Positions 18,385 through 28,078 are shown, counted from the first letter of the stretch. The stretch is 64,000 bases of DNA from Streptomyces sp. NBC_00459 (GCF_036013955.1 NZ_CP107903.1:2356001-2420000), one strand, 5' to 3'. Made by a program: numbers and translations. Notes: a model not told the origin generated them from the letters alone.

Positions 18385-19113
18385 TCAGGCCGGAGGCACC
18401 TGCTCGTGGCCCCCCACCTCCGGGTCCCGGGGCCCGAACAGCCCGGTCAACCCCAGATGCACCACCAGCGCCGCCACGGACCACACCAGCAGCGCCCCCT
18501 TCGCCCCCAGCTTCATCGGAGCCAGGAACGTAACCCCCTTGCCCACGTCCTTCGCGTGGGCGATCACATCCTGGGCGGGCCCGAGCCACACCCCCAGCCG
18601 CCACGCCAGCACCGACCCGAGCAGCCCTCCGACCGTCAGCGCGACCACCAGCGGCACACCCCCGCGCCGCCGCACCAGAAACGCGCCCAGCGCACTCACC
18701 GCCCCGAGGGCCATTGCCAGCAGAGTGAACGTTCCGTCGACCCCGATCGCCTGTTCGCCCTCGCTGTCCTTGACGTACACGACCCACCGGTTCGCGACGA
18801 TGTCACCGATCAGCGGCACACTCGGCGCCAGCCACCACCACAGCAGCCCGAGCAGCACCCCACCGAGCGCCACCACCACCGTGACGACGGCGGCCTCCCG
18901 CAGTTCGGTCTTCATCCCGGGGCCGTCCTGTCCGTACGCCGGTGCGAACCCGTTTCCCCCTGTCGGCTCCGGCCAGAACTGCCAGGACCGGCCGTCCGGA
19001 GCCTGCTGGAGCGAGGGCTGCTGCTGCAGAGGCTGCTGGGGCTGCGAAGCCTCTTCGCGTTCACGCGAGGGCTCTTGGTGCGGCGGCGGAGGCGGAGTCA
19101 GCGGTGCGGTCAC
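18385..19113 (-). CDS. DUF2567 family membrane protein
   Basis: About 242 residues from the GTG at 19113 (VTAPLTPPPPPHQEPS). A long Pro/Gln-rich cytoplasmic N terminus (about 75 residues) leads into four membrane segments, including VVTVVVALGGVLLGLLWWWLAP and LLVWSVAALVVHLGLTGLF. The central part (WVVYVKDSEGEQAIGVDGTFTLLA) matches DUF2567. Its function is unknown. It is downstream of an ABC-2 exporter pair and could be co-transcribed with it, 34 bp apart. Confidence 0.85.
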   Translation of the reverse strand: MTAPLTPPPPPHQEPSREREEASQPQQPLQQQPSLQQAPDGRSWQFWPEPTGGNGFAPAYGQDGPGMKTELREAAVVTVVVALGGVLLGLLWWWLAPSVPLIGDIVANRWVVYVKDSEGEQAIGVDGTFTLLAMALGAVSALGAFLVRRRGGVPLVVALTVGGLLGSVLAWRLGVWLGPAQDVIAHAKDVGKGVTFLAPMKLGAKGALLVWSVAALVVHLGLTGLFGPRDPEVGGHEQVPPA

Positions 19114-19147
19114 CCTGACATCGTGCCAGGCCCTTCTGTGCGGCGCG

Positions 19148-19975
19148 TCACCGGACGGCCGCCCGACGGTACGCCCAGGTCGCGACGGCCAGCGAGACCA
19201 CCCCGACCCCCGCGCACACGGCGAGGTCACCGAACACGAAGGCCCAGTCGGGATCGGTCCCGAAGGTCCGGGCGAAAGCCTCCACGCCGTACGTGGAAGG
19301 CAGCAGATCCCGTGCGAGCCGCACCACCCCCGGCATCCGGTCCGCCGGCAGCACCCCCAGCAGCAGCGCCGCCGACATGCCCAACTGCCCGAGCAGCGTG
19401 GCGAGTTCCGGCCGAGGAGCGAGCAGCCCGAACGCGGCGCCGAGCCCGGCGAGCGCGGCCCCCGCGAGCGGGATCACCAGGGCGAGCACCCACAGATGCG
19501 TCAACGGCAGCCCGTACAGCAGGCACCCGAACACCGCCGTCACGACGGTCCCCGGCACGGTGAAGGAGGCGTACGCCCCCGCCGCCCCCAGCACCACGGC
19601 CGCGGGCGGCACCGGCAGCGTCGCGTAGTGATCGAGTCCACCGCTGGCCCGCAGCTGCCCGAAGTACTGGGCGAGCAGATTCAGCGCGACGAAGGCCACG
19701 ACGAGCACCGAGGCCCCGGCCACCACGGCCCGTGCCTCGCCGCCCCCGTCCACGACCCCCCGCATCAGGATCATGATCCCGACGGACTGGAACGTCGCCA
19801 CGAACAGCAGCGGAATCCGCGCGACCCGGGCCCGGGACAACTGCGCCCGGTACACCGCGACGAGCGCGGGCCACAGCCGCGCACGCGGCCCGAGCTCGGC
19901 CGGCGCGCGGCGCGCGGGCGTCTCCTCCACGGCCAGGCCACTGCCCGGCAGCACCTCGGCGGGTACGACACTCAC
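19148..19975 (-). CDS. ABC-2 type exporter permease
   Basis: A 275-residue membrane protein with about six helices, for example LLFVATFQSVGIMILMRGVV, VVVAFVALNLLAQYFG and VCAGVGVVSLAVATWAYRRA. No signal peptide or binding-protein domain is seen, so export is more likely than import. The ATP-binding partner is the next gene upstream. The substrate is not predictable. The GTG at 19975 (VSVVPAEVLPG) is used. Confidence 0.9.
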   Translation of the reverse strand: MSVVPAEVLPGSGLAVEETPARRAPAELGPRARLWPALVAVYRAQLSRARVARIPLLFVATFQSVGIMILMRGVVDGGGEARAVVAGASVLVVAFVALNLLAQYFGQLRASGGLDHYATLPVPPAAVVLGAAGAYASFTVPGTVVTAVFGCLLYGLPLTHLWVLALVIPLAGAALAGLGAAFGLLAPRPELATLLGQLGMSAALLLGVLPADRMPGVVRLARDLLPSTYGVEAFARTFGTDPDWAFVFGDLAVCAGVGVVSLAVATWAYRRAAVR

Positions 19976-20111
19976 GTCGAGCTGCTCCTCTTCGTCCCGG
20001 TCACGACAGCCGCCCTCTCCCCCACAAGCGCCCGCACACCTACCCGTACGGATCCAAAGGCCCCCGCACTCACACCGGCCCTGCCGGTCCTGCCCGTCGA
20101 ACCGAGGTCGC

Positions 20112-21128
20112 TCACGCCTTCACCAGCCCCTGCACATTCCCCCCGAGCGCCAGATACACGTCCTCCAGGCTCGGCGTGGCCAGCGTGAAGTCGTCCAGCG
20201 CGGTGAAGGCGGCCCCGCCGGTGACGGTGGCGACGGCCGCGCGGGCCTCCTCGGGAGCCAGCCGCAACGTCCATCTGCGCCCCGACTCCACGGCCCGGTC
20301 CCGCAGCGCGGCGACCTCCGGGACATGCAGGGGCGCCGCCTCCCGCCAGACCAGATCGACCCGGACCTCGCCCGCCACCTGCTCCTTCAGCCCCGCGGGC
20401 GTGTCACAGGCGATGACGCGCCCCCGGTCCAGGACGGCGACCCGGTCGAGGACCGTCTCGGCCTCGATCACGTTGTGCGTCACCAGCAGCACCGTCGTAC
20501 CGCGCTCGGCGCGCCGCCGGTCGACCGCCGACCACACCGCCCGCCGGGCCACCGGGTCCATCCCGGTCGTCGGTTCGTCGAGGACGAGCAGCGGACGTTC
20601 CCCGACGAGCGCGGTGGCGAAGCACGCGAGCCGTCGTTGCCCGCCGGAGAGCTTGCGGATGGGCCGGGGGGCCAGTGCGGTGAGTCCGAGCTCCTCCAGG
20701 ACCGCGTCCCGTTCCGCCCGCGCCTGCCGTACCTCCAGGCCGCGCAGTCGCGCGGTGGTCTCGACGGCGAGCGAGACGGTCAGTTCGTCGAGGGCGCTGG
20801 ACTCCTGGCCGAGGTAGGCGAGGATGCGCGCGGCCCGCTCCGGGTGGCGCACGATGTCGTGGCCCAGGATCTCGACGCTGCCCCGGTCGGGGCGCATCAG
20901 GCCGGTGATCTGCCGGACCAGGGTCGACTTGCCGGCGCCGTTCGGCCCGAGCAGGCCGAAGATCTCACCGCGCCGGACGTCCAGGTCAACGGCGTCCGTC
21001 GCCTGGACCTCGGGTGTTCCGGGGGCGCCGCGTCGGCCGCGTACCGCCCGATAGGTCTTGGTGAGATCGCGCACCGCGCACACGACATCGTCACCGTGTC
21101 GGGCTGCGTGTGCCGTGCGCGTACTCAC
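20112..21128 (-). CDS. ABC exporter ATP-binding protein, DrrA-like
   Basis: A 338-residue nucleotide-binding subunit. Walker A is GLLGPNGAGKST, the signature is KLSGGQRRLACFA, Walker B is LLVLDEPTTGMDP and the switch His is in LLVTHNVIEAE. The extra C-terminal domain (about 90 residues) is common in DrrA-type drug and lipid exporters. It pairs with the permease downstream; the 136-bp gap between them holds no credible gene. Confidence 0.94.
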   Translation of the reverse strand: MSTRTAHAARHGDDVVCAVRDLTKTYRAVRGRRGAPGTPEVQATDAVDLDVRRGEIFGLLGPNGAGKSTLVRQITGLMRPDRGSVEILGHDIVRHPERAARILAYLGQESSALDELTVSLAVETTARLRGLEVRQARAERDAVLEELGLTALAPRPIRKLSGGQRRLACFATALVGERPLLVLDEPTTGMDPVARRAVWSAVDRRRAERGTTVLLVTHNVIEAETVLDRVAVLDRGRVIACDTPAGLKEQVAGEVRVDLVWREAAPLHVPEVAALRDRAVESGRRWTLRLAPEEARAAVATVTGGAAFTALDDFTLATPSLEDVYLALGGNVQGLVKA

Positions 21129-21203
21129 GAAGGACGAGAGTACGGGGTGCCCGACTCCGCCTGAAATCCAACCCCCGCCCCGCTCTTCCCCCGCGGGGGC
21201 CGC

Positions 21204-22433
21204 TCACTCTCCGACGGGCGCGTGCTCCGCGTTCGTGCGGACGTCGATCTCGCGCCAGAAACCTGCCCTGATCGCGTACCGGTCGTGCTCGTCGATCTGG
21301 TCGTCCTTGTGGGCGAGCAGGCCGAAACGGGCGGCGTAGCGCAGCAGCTCGCCGTCGATGCGGTGCGGGATGCGGGGGTACATCGTGGACAGTTTCTGCA
21401 CCTGGGCGGGTTCCGGGAGGCGCTCCATCCAGCGCCGGGAGAACACCTGTCCGACCTCGTACGGATCACCGCCGACCGTGGTGATGTCCTCCTCGCGGTC
21501 CGCCCAGCGCTGCTCGGCCGAGGTGAGCTGGGCGAGCGTCGGCATGGAGGCGATCTCGGGGGGCTCGGCGGCCACGCCCGGCCGGTCGACCCAGCCCTTG
21601 TCGGAGGACCAGCGCAGGGTCGCGTTGGCGGGATGCTGGGCGGGCTGGGCACCGGGGGCCCGCAGCGCTGCCAGGTCCTTGGGGGTCGGTACTCCCTTGG
21701 CGGCGGGTACGCGCTCCTGCTCGCCGTTCTGTTCGGCGGGCACCGCCGAGTGTTCCTGCTGCTCGTCGACGGCCCGCCCGGCCGCCTGCGCGTGCGCCGA
21801 CTCGGGCAGCGGCGCGGACAGGATCGCGGCGATCTCGGGGCGGGGCACGGGCTGCGGCGCGCAGACCCCGCCGAGGTCCTTGGCCCGTACGGCCTTGGTG
21901 ATCCACGCACGGTCCAGGACGCGCCGCTCGTCGGCCTCGGCGACCAGGTCCTCGGACTGGTTGTAGTCGCCGTCGGCCGCCTGCACCGCCCACAGGTGTA
22001 CGGCGACTCCGTGCTCCTTGGCCGCCATCATGCCCGGCAGCAGATCGCCGTCGCCGGTGACGAGGACGATGTCGGAGCAGGCGCGGTTGCGGGCCAGCTC
22101 CGTCAACTCGGCGTGCATGGCGGCGTCGACGCCCTTCTGCGCCCACCGTCCGTCGCTGCGGGTCAGGGCGCCGAGCCGGACGGTGACGCGGGGCATCACG
22201 CGGAGCCTGCGGTGTTCGGGCTGAGGCACCCGGTCGGGGGCGCCGTCGAACCAGTAGATGCGCAGCAACGGCCGTTCGGTGTCCGATTCGGCGCGTTCTC
22301 GCAGGCCCTGGATGAGGGCGGGGTGGTCGACGGTGATGCGGGACCGCGAGGGCTCTCCGGCGAGAAGACTCGCGGCGGCCCCCAGCAGATACCCGGCGTC
22401 CACCAGGACGATGCAGCGGTCCACGCGATCCAC
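21204..22433 (-). CDS. NYN/PIN-fold nuclease-domain protein
   Basis: A 409-residue protein. The N-terminal NYN domain has the acidic residues expected for metal-dependent RNA cleavage: CIVLVDAGYLLGAA, KGVDAAMHAELTELA and DIVLVTGDGDLLPGM. A long Ala/Pro/Gln-rich linker (about residues 215-280) leads to a C-terminal helical domain (DPYEVGQVFSRRWMERLP to RYAIRAGFWREIDV) that may be a winged-helix RNA-binding unit. The GTG at 22433 follows GGAAAGAGG. Its target is unknown; relatives act in RNA processing. Confidence 0.88.
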   Translation of the reverse strand: MDRVDRCIVLVDAGYLLGAAASLLAGEPSRSRITVDHPALIQGLRERAESDTERPLLRIYWFDGAPDRVPQPEHRRLRVMPRVTVRLGALTRSDGRWAQKGVDAAMHAELTELARNRACSDIVLVTGDGDLLPGMMAAKEHGVAVHLWAVQAADGDYNQSEDLVAEADERRVLDRAWITKAVRAKDLGGVCAPQPVPRPEIAAILSAPLPESAHAQAAGRAVDEQQEHSAVPAEQNGEQERVPAAKGVPTPKDLAALRAPGAQPAQHPANATLRWSSDKGWVDRPGVAAEPPEIASMPTLAQLTSAEQRWADREEDITTVGGDPYEVGQVFSRRWMERLPEPAQVQKLSTMYPRIPHRIDGELLRYAARFGLLAHKDDQIDEHDRYAIRAGFWREIDVRTNAEHAPVGE

Positions 22434-22564
22434 CCTCTTTCCGGGAGGTTTGCTTCGGGCTTGCTTCGAGTCTGCCCGACCGTGCGGGGGTTAACGGCCC
22501 GAACTCGATCTTCGGCGTGGCGTTTCCCGCGTCGGCCCGGGGGCCCACCGCACGAGTCGACCTT

Positions 22565-22587
22565 ATTACGCACGGCATTACGCACGG
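22565..22587. repeat. Tandem 11-bp direct repeat, possible regulatory site
   Basis: ATTACGCACGG occurs twice (22565-22575 and 22577-22587), one helical turn apart. It is in the 240-bp gap between the NYN gene (minus) and the 57-residue gene (plus), so it could bind a dimeric regulator of either. Confidence 0.35.
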
Positions 22588-22673
22588 TGATTCTCCGACA
22601 TGCGCGCTTTGTCGGGGCATGTGAATCTGATTGCGGCTTTGGCCCCTAGATCCCCCTCAGGAGGAAGATCACC

Positions 22674-22847
22674 ATGGCCAAGAACAAGAAGCAGAGTCGC
22701 CCGCACGAACAGGCGTCACAGGCCGAGCGCGGTACCGAGCAGGCGAAGTCCTCCTCGATGGAGTCGCAGGCCGAGCAGCGCGCCACCCAGGTGACTCCCG
22801 GTGACATGGCACGCAAGGGCCGGCAGAAGCGCTTCGGCCACAACTGA
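22674..22847 (+). CDS. 57-residue basic hydrophilic protein
   Basis: Starts MAKNKKQSRPHEQASQ and ends GDMARKGRQKRFGHN, with a Gln/Glu/Ser-rich middle; no membrane segment. A perfect AGGAGGAAG ribosome site lies 6 bp before the ATG and a 15-bp hairpin follows the stop, so it looks like an independent small gene. I do not recognise a characterised family, and the composition suggests a disordered nucleic-acid- or ribosome-associated protein, which is inference. Confidence 0.82.
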   Translation: MAKNKKQSRPHEQASQAERGTEQAKSSSMESQAEQRATQVTPGDMARKGRQKRFGHN

Positions 22848-22901
22848 GCGCCACCGAGTACGACAGGCATCCGGAGGACGGGCTGTTGAAGCCCAGGCAC
22901 A

Positions 22902-22937
22902 GTGAGGGGCGCACCCACAACCGGGTGCGCCCCTCAC
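22902..22937. terminator. Perfect 15-bp hairpin between small gene and dnaE
   Basis: Arms GTGAGGGGCGCACCC (22902-22916) and its exact complement (22923-22937) enclose a 6-nt loop. It separates the convergent 57-residue gene and dnaE and could end both transcripts. Confidence 0.85.
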
Positions 22938-22950
22938 TCGCTTCAGACGG

Positions 22951-25900
22951 TCAGCCGGCCAGGCAGGACGGTCCGAGGAGCACCTTCAGGTCGCCGAAGA
23001 GTGCCGGGTCGGGCTTCACCCGGTGCCGGTCGAGCCGCAGCACGGTGGTCTTGCTCGGTCCCTGGAGCCGGATGCGGACCTCGCTCTCGCCCTTGTGGTG
23101 GCTGAGGATCTCGCCGAGCCTGCTGATCATCGGCGGGGTGACCTTCAGCGCGGGGATCGTGAGGATCACGGGCGCGTTGGTGCCGGCGTTGGACAGGTCT
23201 GGGACCTGGAGTTCCATCGAGACCAGCCGGGGCACGTCCTCGCGCTTGTCGAGGCGTCCCTTGACGAAGACGACGGCGTCCTCGACGAGCTGGGTCGACA
23301 CCAGCTGGTAGGTGGCCGGGAAGAACATGCACTCGATGGAACCGGCGAGGTCCTCGACGGTGGCGATGGCCCAGGCGTTGCCCTGCTTGGTCATCTTGCG
23401 CTGGAGGCCCGAGATGATGCCGCCGATGGTGACGACCGCGCCGTCCGCGTGCTCACCTCCGGTGAGCTGGGAGATGCCGGCGTCGGCCTTGTCGGAGAGG
23501 ACGTGCTCCAGGCCGAAGAGCGGGTGGTCGGAGACGTACAGGCCGAGCATCTCCCGCTCCTGGGCGAGCAGATAGGCCTTCTCCCACTCGTCGGTGGTGA
23601 ACTCGACGTCGAGACCGAAGCCGGGCTCGCTGGTGTCCTCGTCCCCCATGCCGCCGAAGAGGTCGAACTGTCCCTCCGCTTCCTTCCTCTTCACCGCGAC
23701 CACGTTGTCGATCATCGGCTCGAAGTGCGCGGTGAGGCCCTTGCGGGTGTGCCCCATGCTGTCGAACGCGCCGGCCTTGATCAGCGATTCCGTGGTCCGC
23801 TTGTTGCAGACGACGGCCTCGACCTTGTCGAGGTAGTCGGGGAAGGAGGCGTACTTCCCCTTGGCGTTGCGGGACTTGATGATCGACTCGACGACGTTCG
23901 TGCCGACGTTGCGCACCGCGGAGAGGCCGAAGAGGATCACGTCGTCGCCCTGGGCGGCGAAGTTGGACATCGACTCGTTGACGTTGGGCGGGAGCACCTT
24001 GATGCCCATGCGCCGGCACTCGTTCAGATAGATCGCGGACTTGTCCTTGTCGTCCTTGACCGAGGTGAGCAGACCCGCCATGTACTCGGCCGGGAAGTTG
24101 GCCTTCAGATAGGCGGTCCAGTAGGAGACCAGTCCGTACGCGGCGGAGTGGGCCTTGTTGAAGGCGTATCCGGCGAAGGGGACCAGGACGTCCCACAGGG
24201 CCTTGATCGCCTCGTCGCTGTAGCCGTTCTTCTTGGCGCCGGCCTGGAAGATGGTGAAGTTCTTGGCCAGTTCGTCGGGCTTCTTCTTGCCCATCACCCG
24301 GCGCAGGATGTCGGCCTCGCCGAGTGAGTAGCCGGCGATGATCTGGGCTGCCTTCTGCACCTGCTCCTGGTAGACGATCAGGCCGTAGGTGACCGCCAGA
24401 ACCTCTTCGAGAGGTTCCTCCAGCTCCTTGTGGATCGGGGTGATCTCCTGGAGCTTGTTCTTGCGCAGCGCGTAGTTGGTGTGCGAGTCCATGCCCATCG
24501 GGCCGGGACGGTAGAGCGCCGAGACGGCGGAGATGTCCTCGAAGTTGTCGGGCTTCATCAGACGCAGCAGCGAGCGCATGGGTCCGCCGTCGAACTGGAA
24601 GACGCCGAGGGTGTCGCCGCGCTGGAGCAGTTCGAAGGTCGCCGGGTCGTCGAGCGGGAGGGCCAGCAGGTCGAGTTCGACGCCCTTGTTCGCCTTCACC
24701 ATCTTGACGGCGTCGTCCATGATGGTCAGGTTGCGCAGGCCCAGGAAGTCCATCTTGAGCAGGCCGAGCGACTCGCACTGCGGGTAGTCCCACTGTGTGA
24801 TGGTCACGCCGTCGGTGTGCCGCACCCAGACGGGGGCGTGGTCGACGATGGGCTCGCTGGACATGATGACGCCGGCCGCGTGCACACCCATCTGCCGGAC
24901 CAGGCCCTCGACGCCCTTGGCGGTGTCGATGACCTTCTTCACGTCGGGCTCGTTCTCGTACATCGCCCGGATCTCGCCGGCCTCGCTGTAGCGCGGGTGC
25001 GAGGGGTCGGTGATGCCGTTGAGGTCGATGCCCTTGCCGAGGACGTCGGCGGGCATGGCCTTGGTGAGCCGGTCACCCATGGCGTACGGGTAGCCCAGCA
25101 CGCGCGCGGAGTCCTTGATGGCGTTCTTCGCCTTGATCTTGCCGTACGTGCCGATCATGGCGACCTTGTCGGCGCCGTACTTCTCGGTCACGTACCGGAT
25201 CACCTCGACGCGCCGGCGTTCGTCGAAGTCGATGTCGACGTCGGGCATGGAGACACGCTCGGGGTTGAGGAACCGCTCGAAGATCAGACCGTGCGGGATC
25301 GGGTCGAGGTCGGTGATGCCCATGGCGTACGCGACGATCGAACCGGCCGCCGAGCCACGGCCCGGGCCGACCGCGATGCCCTGCTTCTTGGCCCACATGA
25401 TGAAGTCGGCGACGACGAGGAAGTACCCCGGGAACCCCATCTGGATGATGACGTCCATCTCGTACTCGGCCTGCTTCTGGCGGTCGTCCGGGACGTTGCC
25501 GTTGAAGCGGCGGTTCATGCCGAGCCGGACTTCTTCCTGGAACCAGGTGATCTCGGTGAAGCCGTCCGGGATGTCGAACTTCGGCATGAGGTTCTTCGCC
25601 TCGAACATGCCTGCGGTGTCGATCTGTTCGGCCACCAGGAGGGTGTTGGCGCAGCCCTCCTGCCAGGCGTCGGAGGAGTCGATGGCGTACATCTCGTCCG
25701 TGGACTTCAGGTAGTAGCCGGTGCCGTCGAACTTGAAGCGGTCCGGATCGGAGACGTTCTTGCCGGTCTGGATGCACAGCAGCGCGTCGTGCGCGCCCGC
25801 CTCGTGCGGGTACGTGTAATGCGAGTCGTTCGTCACCAGGGGCGGGATGCCGAGCTTCTTGCCGATCTCCAGGAGGCCGTCGCGGACCCGGCTCTCGATC

Positions 25901-26490
25901 TCGATGCCGTGGTCCATCAGCTCCAGGAAGTACCGGTCCTTGCCGAAGATGTCCTGGTACTCGGAGGCCGCCTTCAGCGCCTCCTCCTTCTGGCCGAGGC
26001 GCAGCCGGGTCTGGAGCTCACCGGACGGGCAGCCCGTGGAGGCGATGAGCCCCTCGGACCACTGGGAGATGGTCTCCTTGTCCATCCGCGGCCACTTCTG
26101 CAGCCAGCCCTCCGCGTACGCGTCCGAGGACAGCCGGAAGAGGTTGTGCAGGCCCGTCGAGTTGGCCGCCCAGATCGTCTTGTGCGTGTAACCACCCGAA
26201 CCGGACACGTCGTCGCGCTTCTGGTGCGGCTGGCCCCACCGGATCTTGCGCTTGTTGCGCCGCGACTCGGGCGCCACATACGCCTCGATGCCGATGATCG
26301 GTGTGACACCCGCCTTCTTGGCGGTGTGGAAGAAGTCGTACGCCCCGTGGAGGTTGCCGTGGTCGGACATGGCGATATGGGTCATGCCCATCTCGTTGCA
26401 CGCCTCGAACATGTCCTTGAGCCGCGCGGCACCGTCCAGCAGCGAGTACTGGGTGTGGACGTGCAGGTGCGTGAACGGCGGCTTTGACAC
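22951..26490 (-). CDS. dnaE: DNA polymerase III alpha subunit
   Basis: The replicative polymerase, 1179 residues from the GTG at 26490. The N-terminal PHP domain begins HLHVHTQYSLLDGA and continues with MSDHGNLHGA. The polymerase active site carries GPGRGSAAGS and the acidic motif MPDVDIDFDERRR. A helix-hairpin-helix region follows (NKRTTESLIKAGAFDSMG), then an OB fold near the C terminus (VTIGGIISGLQRKMTKQGNAW). Length and motifs fit the essential actinobacterial DnaE1 rather than the shorter mutagenic DnaE2. The gene is divergent from the DUF2252 gene. Confidence 0.97.
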   Translation of the reverse strand: MSKPPFTHLHVHTQYSLLDGAARLKDMFEACNEMGMTHIAMSDHGNLHGAYDFFHTAKKAGVTPIIGIEAYVAPESRRNKRKIRWGQPHQKRDDVSGSGGYTHKTIWAANSTGLHNLFRLSSDAYAEGWLQKWPRMDKETISQWSEGLIASTGCPSGELQTRLRLGQKEEALKAASEYQDIFGKDRYFLELMDHGIEIESRVRDGLLEIGKKLGIPPLVTNDSHYTYPHEAGAHDALLCIQTGKNVSDPDRFKFDGTGYYLKSTDEMYAIDSSDAWQEGCANTLLVAEQIDTAGMFEAKNLMPKFDIPDGFTEITWFQEEVRLGMNRRFNGNVPDDRQKQAEYEMDVIIQMGFPGYFLVVADFIMWAKKQGIAVGPGRGSAAGSIVAYAMGITDLDPIPHGLIFERFLNPERVSMPDVDIDFDERRRVEVIRYVTEKYGADKVAMIGTYGKIKAKNAIKDSARVLGYPYAMGDRLTKAMPADVLGKGIDLNGITDPSHPRYSEAGEIRAMYENEPDVKKVIDTAKGVEGLVRQMGVHAAGVIMSSEPIVDHAPVWVRHTDGVTITQWDYPQCESLGLLKMDFLGLRNLTIMDDAVKMVKANKGVELDLLALPLDDPATFELLQRGDTLGVFQFDGGPMRSLLRLMKPDNFEDISAVSALYRPGPMGMDSHTNYALRKNKLQEITPIHKELEEPLEEVLAVTYGLIVYQEQVQKAAQIIAGYSLGEADILRRVMGKKKPDELAKNFTIFQAGAKKNGYSDEAIKALWDVLVPFAGYAFNKAHSAAYGLVSYWTAYLKANFPAEYMAGLLTSVKDDKDKSAIYLNECRRMGIKVLPPNVNESMSNFAAQGDDVILFGLSAVRNVGTNVVESIIKSRNAKGKYASFPDYLDKVEAVVCNKRTTESLIKAGAFDSMGHTRKGLTAHFEPMIDNVVAVKRKEAEGQFDLFGGMGDEDTSEPGFGLDVEFTTDEWEKAYLLAQEREMLGLYVSDHPLFGLEHVLSDKADAGISQLTGGEHADGAVVTIGGIISGLQRKMTKQGNAWAIATVEDLAGSIECMFFPATYQLVSTQLVEDAVVFVKGRLDKREDVPRLVSMELQVPDLSNAGTNAPVILTIPALKVTPPMISRLGEILSHHKGESEVRIRLQGPSKTTVLRLDRHRVKPDPALFGDLKVLLGPSCLAG

Positions 26491-26728
26491 GGCATGGCCT
26501 CCATGGAAAACACTCGGCGACAGGCTGCGGGCAGTCCGGGGGGACAGCGACGAAGTCTATGCCTCGGCACTGACAGGGGGAGGGCTGTCCCCCGTACCTT
26601 CGTGGGTGGGTCGTGGGCACTCCGGCGTACCTTCGGACGTTGGAGGGACGACGGAGTCAATCCGTCTCCCCGGTCGGCCTGTCCGGCCCCATTCGTCTTG
26701 CACCACCTGCACCAGGAGGCACCCAGCG

Positions 26729-28078
26729 ATGTCGGTTCCGCAGCTCAGCGCCGAGCACCGCGGCGAGGAGATCCTCACCGTCTTCGACACCGCGTTCGGC
26801 GAGCTCCTGGCCGCCGACCCGGCCGCGTTCCGCGTGAAGTTCCGCAAGATGGCGGCTTCCGCGTTCGCGTTCTACCGGGGTACGGCGTGCCTCTTCTACC
26901 ACGACCTGGAGGCGGATAACGCCGGGCGGGGTGATGGGAAAATACTGAGCGGACCCTACCTGGACGACCGCACCGCGCGCGTGTGGATCCACGGCGACCT
27001 GCACGCGGAGAACTTCGGCACCTACATGGACTCCCAGGGGCGGCTGATCTTCAACGTCAACGACTTCGACGAGGCGTACGTGGGGCCCTTCACCTGGGAC
27101 CTCAAGCGTCTCGCCGCCTCGCTGGCCCTCATCGGGTACGCGAAGGCGCTCTCCGACGAGCAGATCAGCGAGCTCGTGCGGACGTACGCGGGCGCGTACC
27201 GCGAGCGCATCCGCGCCCTCGCGACCGGCGCCAAGAGCGACGAGGTGCCGCCGTTCACCCTGGACACCGCCCAGGGGCCGCTGCTGGACGCGCTGCGCGA
27301 CGCGCGCTCGCTGACCCGGTTCGGGCTGCTCGACTCGATGACGGAGATCCGTGACTTCGAGCGCCGCTTCGCGCCGGGCGGCGGCTCCATCGAGCTGGAC
27401 GCGGCCACGCGCTACAAGGTGCTGGCCGCCTTCGACGGCTACCTGGAGACGCTGCCGGAGTCGTCCCTGACCCACCCGGACTCGTACCGGGTGAAGGACG
27501 TCGTCGGGCGGCGCGGCATCGGTATCGGTTCGGCCGGGCTGCCCTCGTACAACATCCTTCTGGAGGGCGCCACGGACGCCCTGGAGAACGATGTGGTGAT
27601 CTACATCAAGCAGGCCCAGACCCCGGCCGTCTCCCGGCACATCACCGACCCGGCGATCCGCGGCTACTTCCAGCACGAGGGCCACCGCACGGTGATCTCG
27701 CAGCGCGCCCTCCAGGACCACGCCGACCCGTGGCTGGGCTGGACCGAGCTGGACGGCCGCGGTCAGCTGGTCGCCGAGGTGTCGCCGTACGCCGTGGACC
27801 TGAACTGGGGCGACATCGACGACCCGGAGGAGATCGCGGCCGTCGTCGCCGACCTGGGCCGGGCGACGGCCACGATGCACGCGGCGGCGGACGACCAGTC
27901 CGGCGAGTCCCTGGTGCCCTTCTCCACGGAGCGGGCCATCGACGCGGTGATCGCGGCCGACGAGGCGGGCTTCGCGGACGTCCTGGTGGACTTCGCCCAC
28001 GAGTACGGCGCACGCGCGCGTTCCGACCACCAGGTCTTCGTGGACCTGTTCCGCAACGGCCGGATCCCCGGCCTCTAG
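26729..28078 (+). CDS. DUF2252 family protein, kinase-like fold
   Basis: A 449-residue protein from the ATG at 26729, nine bases after AGGAGG. It has the aminoglycoside-phosphotransferase-like active-site pattern IHGDLHAENFGTY followed by FNVNDFDEAYVGPFTWDLKRLA, the catalytic-loop Asp/Asn and a metal-binding DFD. DUF2252 members are common in actinomycetes; the substrate is unknown, so phosphotransfer activity is an inference from these motifs. It is divergent from dnaE and followed by a membrane protein 91 bp downstream. Confidence 0.9.
   Translation: MSVPQLSAEHRGEEILTVFDTAFGELLAADPAAFRVKFRKMAASAFAFYRGTACLFYHDLEADNAGRGDGKILSGPYLDDRTARVWIHGDLHAENFGTYMDSQGRLIFNVNDFDEAYVGPFTWDLKRLAASLALIGYAKALSDEQISELVRTYAGAYRERIRALATGAKSDEVPPFTLDTAQGPLLDALRDARSLTRFGLLDSMTEIRDFERRFAPGGGSIELDAATRYKVLAAFDGYLETLPESSLTHPDSYRVKDVVGRRGIGIGSAGLPSYNILLEGATDALENDVVIYIKQAQTPAVSRHITDPAIRGYFQHEGHRTVISQRALQDHADPWLGWTELDGRGQLVAEVSPYAVDLNWGDIDDPEEIAAVVADLGRATATMHAAADDQSGESLVPFSTERAIDAVIAADEAGFADVLVDFAHEYGARARSDHQVFVDLFRNGRIPGL

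Noticed and set aside
19976..20111. Small ORF between the ABC permease and ATPase genes
   Set aside because: The frame has no ribosome site, no hydrophobic pattern and lies opposite other open frames; it looks like intergenic DNA.
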